A stretch of 35,419 nt of DNA from a virus. Positions 32,747-35,419 of this stretch are shown in pieces (position 1 is the first letter of the stretch; every line of letters begins with the position of its first letter). A program made the position numbers and the translations under genes. The notes beneath the pieces are model-generated. The model searched no databases, had not been told where the DNA came from, and saw nothing but the letters and a program-made list of their open reading frames with translations. The stretch covers positions 1 to 35,419 of IMG/VR virus record IMGVR_UViG_3300007770_000785, one strand, 5' to 3'.

Positions 32747-32804
32747 TAGTGTTTTTAATATTTTAACGAAGGACTAATTAATTAACAAAGCAAAAATTTA
32801 ACTT

Positions 32805-34598
32805 ATGGCTAAAAAAAACTTACCAATAAAGTACACAAGTAGGGATTTCGCTTCAATCAAACAAGACTTAGTTGATTACGCGAAAAGGTACTATCCAGAT
32901 AGTTATCGAGACTTTAGCGAAGCCGGCTTCGGATCATTGATGATGGATACTGTCGCTTATGTGGGAGACATCTTGTCTTTCTATCTCGACTATCAGGCCA
33001 ACGAATCTTTGCTGAGTTCGGCAGTTGAATATGACAACGTTATCAGGCTGGCAAGACAACTTGGGTATGAGTTTCAGCCGAATCCGACTTCATACGGAAT
33101 TGTGTCTCTGTACATTTTGGTACCAGCTAACGCTGCTTCGAATGCTCCTGACACAACTTACATGCCGATTCTTAGAAAGGGTTCTTCGTTCTCGGCTCAA
33201 AATGGTGGAGTTTTCATGCTCGCTGAGGACGTGAACTTCGCAAAGTCTAATAATGAGATAGTTGTCGCTCGCGTCAATCCGACCACGGGTGTTCCAACCT
33301 ATTATGCAGTGAAAGCTTTGGGTACTGTCATATCTGGCGAGATAGTGCAAAACTCCTTTGTGATCGGCGCGCACACGAGGTTTATGTCGCTGGATATCCC
33401 GGGCTCCAACATTGCTGAGGTTGTTAGTGTTTTTGATACGGAGGGGCATGAGTACTTCGAGGTTGATTATTTATCGCAAGATGTCATTTATCGCGAAATC
33501 CCAAATAGAACAGTGGATATTGACTCTGTGAGAAGCATACTTAAGCCAGTCGCTGTCCCACGCCGCTTTGTTTCAAAAAACACGACCTCCGGCATGACAA
33601 TTCAGTTTGGCTATGGATCTGAAAATGAGCGCAAGAACGACTCAGTGGTTGATCCTGCAACCGTAGTACTTCAGCAGCATGCGCGAGATTATGTTACTGA
33701 CAAGACATTTGATCCCACAAACCTCAATCGAACTGATAAGTTCGGCATCGTACCATCGAATACAACACTGTTCGTGATGTCAAGACAGAATGGTGCAGCA
33801 AATACGAATGTCGCTGTGGGGGGTCTCTCAACTGTCGCAAATCCTGTAATAGTTTTTAATGATGTTACAACTCTGAGTAACACAAAAGTAAGAGATGTCA
33901 TCGCCTCTTTGGAAGTAAATAATGACAACATGATAGTGGGAGATATATCATACCCCACCTCGGCTGAAATAAAAACTCGTGCTCTTGACTATTTTGCCAC
34001 TCAAAACCGGATTGTCACAGAAAATGATTATATTAGCTACGTTTACGCAATGCCCGAAAAATTCGGAGGCATAAAGCGAGCCGCGATAATCAAGGATACC
34101 GACTCTTTTAAGAGAAATTTGAACCTCTATGTTCTTTCGGAGGGACTTGATGGTACTTTGGTGGCGACGAACAGCTCAATTAAACAAAATTTGAAAACGT
34201 GGCTTGTTAAAAACAAGATGATTCACGACACGGTTGACATACTTGATGGGAATATAGTCAATGTAGGCGTCGATTTTCAGGTCGTCATCGATAAAACAGC
34301 CAACAAGTTTGATATTCTAGACACGGCGACCACAAAGCTTGTAAATTTGTTTAAAATACTTCCAGATATCGGAGAGTCGCTCGGCCTCAGCAGCATATAC
34401 AGTACATTAAACAATATTGCGGGAGTAGTAGACACAGTTGACGTTACGATTGTTAACAAGGTCGGCGGCCTTTATTCGGACATTAATTATGATATACAGG
34501 GCGCTCTTTCCGCCGATGGCCGCTTTGTGGAGTTCCCGGAAGACTTCATTTGGGAAATTAAAATTCCGCTTTCTGACATTAGAGGATCAATTCGATAA
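32805..34598 (+). CDS. 6: gp6-like baseplate wedge protein
   Basis: A 597-residue protein very like T4 gp6 in its first 90 residues: YTSRDFASIKQDLVDYAKR, FGSLMMDTVAYVGDILSFYL and QANESLLSSAVEYDNVIRLA are typical of gp6/BpuJ-type wedge proteins. T4 gp6 has 660 residues. It forms the inner ring of the baseplate together with gp7, gp25 and gp53, and undergoes the change that triggers contraction. The start follows an AAGGAC-like site about 35 bases upstream that is too far to be a good RBS. The stop overlaps the next ATG as TAATG. Confidence 0.94.
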   Translation: MAKKNLPIKYTSRDFASIKQDLVDYAKRYYPDSYRDFSEAGFGSLMMDTVAYVGDILSFYLDYQANESLLSSAVEYDNVIRLARQLGYEFQPNPTSYGIVSLYILVPANAASNAPDTTYMPILRKGSSFSAQNGGVFMLAEDVNFAKSNNEIVVARVNPTTGVPTYYAVKALGTVISGEIVQNSFVIGAHTRFMSLDIPGSNIAEVVSVFDTEGHEYFEVDYLSQDVIYREIPNRTVDIDSVRSILKPVAVPRRFVSKNTTSGMTIQFGYGSENERKNDSVVDPATVVLQQHARDYVTDKTFDPTNLNRTDKFGIVPSNTTLFVMSRQNGAANTNVAVGGLSTVANPVIVFNDVTTLSNTKVRDVIASLEVNNDNMIVGDISYPTSAEIKTRALDYFATQNRIVTENDYISYVYAMPEKFGGIKRAAIIKDTDSFKRNLNLYVLSEGLDGTLVATNSSIKQNLKTWLVKNKMIHDTVDILDGNIVNVGVDFQVVIDKTANKFDILDTATTKLVNLFKILPDIGESLGLSSIYSTLNNIAGVVDTVDVTIVNKVGGLYSDINYDIQGALSADGRFVEFPEDFIWEIKIPLSDIRGSIR

Positions 34599-35419
34599 TG
34601 GGCGTAAAGAGATATGTGGCAACTGCCGACAACACTATAACAAATGCTTTCAAGTCTAACTTAAAGACGAGAGGCACTGGCTCGAATATGGGCGCGGCTG
34701 ATATTCTTGAGACGTTTCACATATATGCGCAGGCGACAACATCTTCTTTGGAAGATGAAAGGATTATAGTACGATTCCCCGTTTCAGATATCACGACCAA
34801 CAGGAACGACGGAATAATCCCCGCCAGTGGTAGTGTCGATTTTTATCTTCGATTGTACAACGCAAAACACTCGCAGACTGTGCCCCGGGACTTTGATCTA
34901 GTAGTTTCGGCCATTTCGGGCAGTCAGGACGGGTCTGTCGCACCGGTCGATTGGGAAGAGGGCACGGGTCTTGACATGGAAGGTTACACAGATCTTACAT
35001 ACGACGTGAAGGGCTCTAACTGGATTGAGCGAGCGGGATCAACCGCATGGGCATCCGAAGGTGGCGATTATTATATTGATACATCTTCATCTTTCACGGC
35101 CTCTTTCGTAACTGGAATAGAGGACTTGGAACTAGACATTACTCCTCTTGTGGAACAGTGGCTTGATAGTGCTGGTAATGTACTAGGTTCGAAAGGCAAC
35201 AACGGCGTGCTTATCAAACTTCGAAACGATCTGGAGGACGCGTCTAAATCCTACTATACAAAGAAGTTCTTTTCGAGAACGTCAGAGTTCTTTCTCAAGC
35301 GCCCGGTAATCGAGGCGCGCTGGGATTCCACGAAGAGAGACGACAGGGGAAATTTCCACTTTAGCAGTTCTGTTGCCCCGGCCGCTGACAATCTGAATAC
35401 CTTATACCTTTATAACGTT
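34598..35419 (+). CDS. Partial virion protein with DNRLRE-like beta-sandwich
   Basis: An open frame of 274 codons runs from ATG 34598 to the right edge without a stop, so the gene continues outside. The pattern (strand DERIIVRFPVSD, then VDFYLRLYNA, a Trp-containing loop VAPVDWEEG, TDLTYDVKG, LDITPLVEQWL, VLIKLRND, FFLKRPVIEARW) follows the order of DNRLRE-type carbohydrate-binding beta-sandwich domains. It is coupled to gp6 by a TAATG overlap, so it is probably a baseplate or tail protein. Whether it binds sugar is not shown. Confidence 0.72.
   Translation, partial: MGVKRYVATADNTITNAFKSNLKTRGTGSNMGAADILETFHIYAQATTSSLEDERIIVRFPVSDITTNRNDGIIPASGSVDFYLRLYNAKHSQTVPRDFDLVVSAISGSQDGSVAPVDWEEGTGLDMEGYTDLTYDVKGSNWIERAGSTAWASEGGDYYIDTSSSFTASFVTGIEDLELDITPLVEQWLDSAGNVLGSKGNNGVLIKLRNDLEDASKSYYTKKFFSRTSEFFLKRPVIEARWDSTKRDDRGNFHFSSSVAPAADNLNTLYLYNV

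Noticed and set aside
1-35419. tRNA genes, integrase, attachment sites or insertion sequences
   Set aside because: I looked for cloverleaf-like segments in the gaps, for inverted-repeat-bounded transposase genes and for recombinase motifs in the translations, and found none.

Overview
The window looks like part of the genome of a large tailed phage of the T4 superfamily (myovirus type), probably from a marine or other aquatic bacterium. The evidence is a late sigma factor like T4 gp55, a gp25-like baseplate wedge protein, a gp6-like baseplate wedge protein, a PhoH-family ATPase and densely packed genes all on the + strand with ATGA/TAATG overlaps. The aquatic origin is inferred from the style of the gene content. 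No host and no close relative can be named from sequence alone. No tRNA, rRNA, CRISPR array, insertion sequence or integrase was seen.

Positions 1-5817 hold small accessory and infection genes: the end of a small ORF, a membrane-anchored trypsin-like protease, a PIN-PhoH protein, and several short unknown proteins. Among them is an isolated, GC-rich, repeat-containing gene (3062-3913) with a strong ribosome binding site in front and a near-ideal intrinsic terminator behind. A 361-base gap (2701-3061) separates it from the genes before. An HExxH metallopeptidase follows, then at 5817-6590 a Cas4/AddB-like PD-(D/E)XK nuclease.

Positions 6600-22602 are an almost unbroken carbohydrate island of 18 genes. 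It encodes at least seven glycosyltransferase genes (GT4-like, a tandem double-domain GT, GT2, another GT-B type, a GT15-like mannosyltransferase, a CgeB-like GT and a GT11/fucosyltransferase-like protein), two unrelated sulfotransferases, four methyltransferases (three FkbM-type), and nucleotide-sugar enzymes: GDP-mannose 4,6-dehydratase, GDP-L-fucose synthase, a UDP-sugar 4-epimerase-like protein and a shortened UDP-glucose 6-dehydrogenase-like protein. A DUF2061 membrane protein sits near the end. Read together, the island could make GDP-L-fucose from host GDP-mannose and assemble a fucosylated, methylated and sulfated glycan. Whether this decorates the virion or the infected host's surface is not shown.

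Positions 22618-35419 return to core phage functions: two small proteins (one a zinc ribbon), a membrane-anchored coiled-coil protein, the late sigma factor, then a baseplate/tail module. That module contains an OB-fold plus lytic transglycosylase hub protein, a spike-like structural protein, a giant 1932-residue structural protein, gp25, gp6 and a beta-sandwich virion protein that runs off the end of the window.
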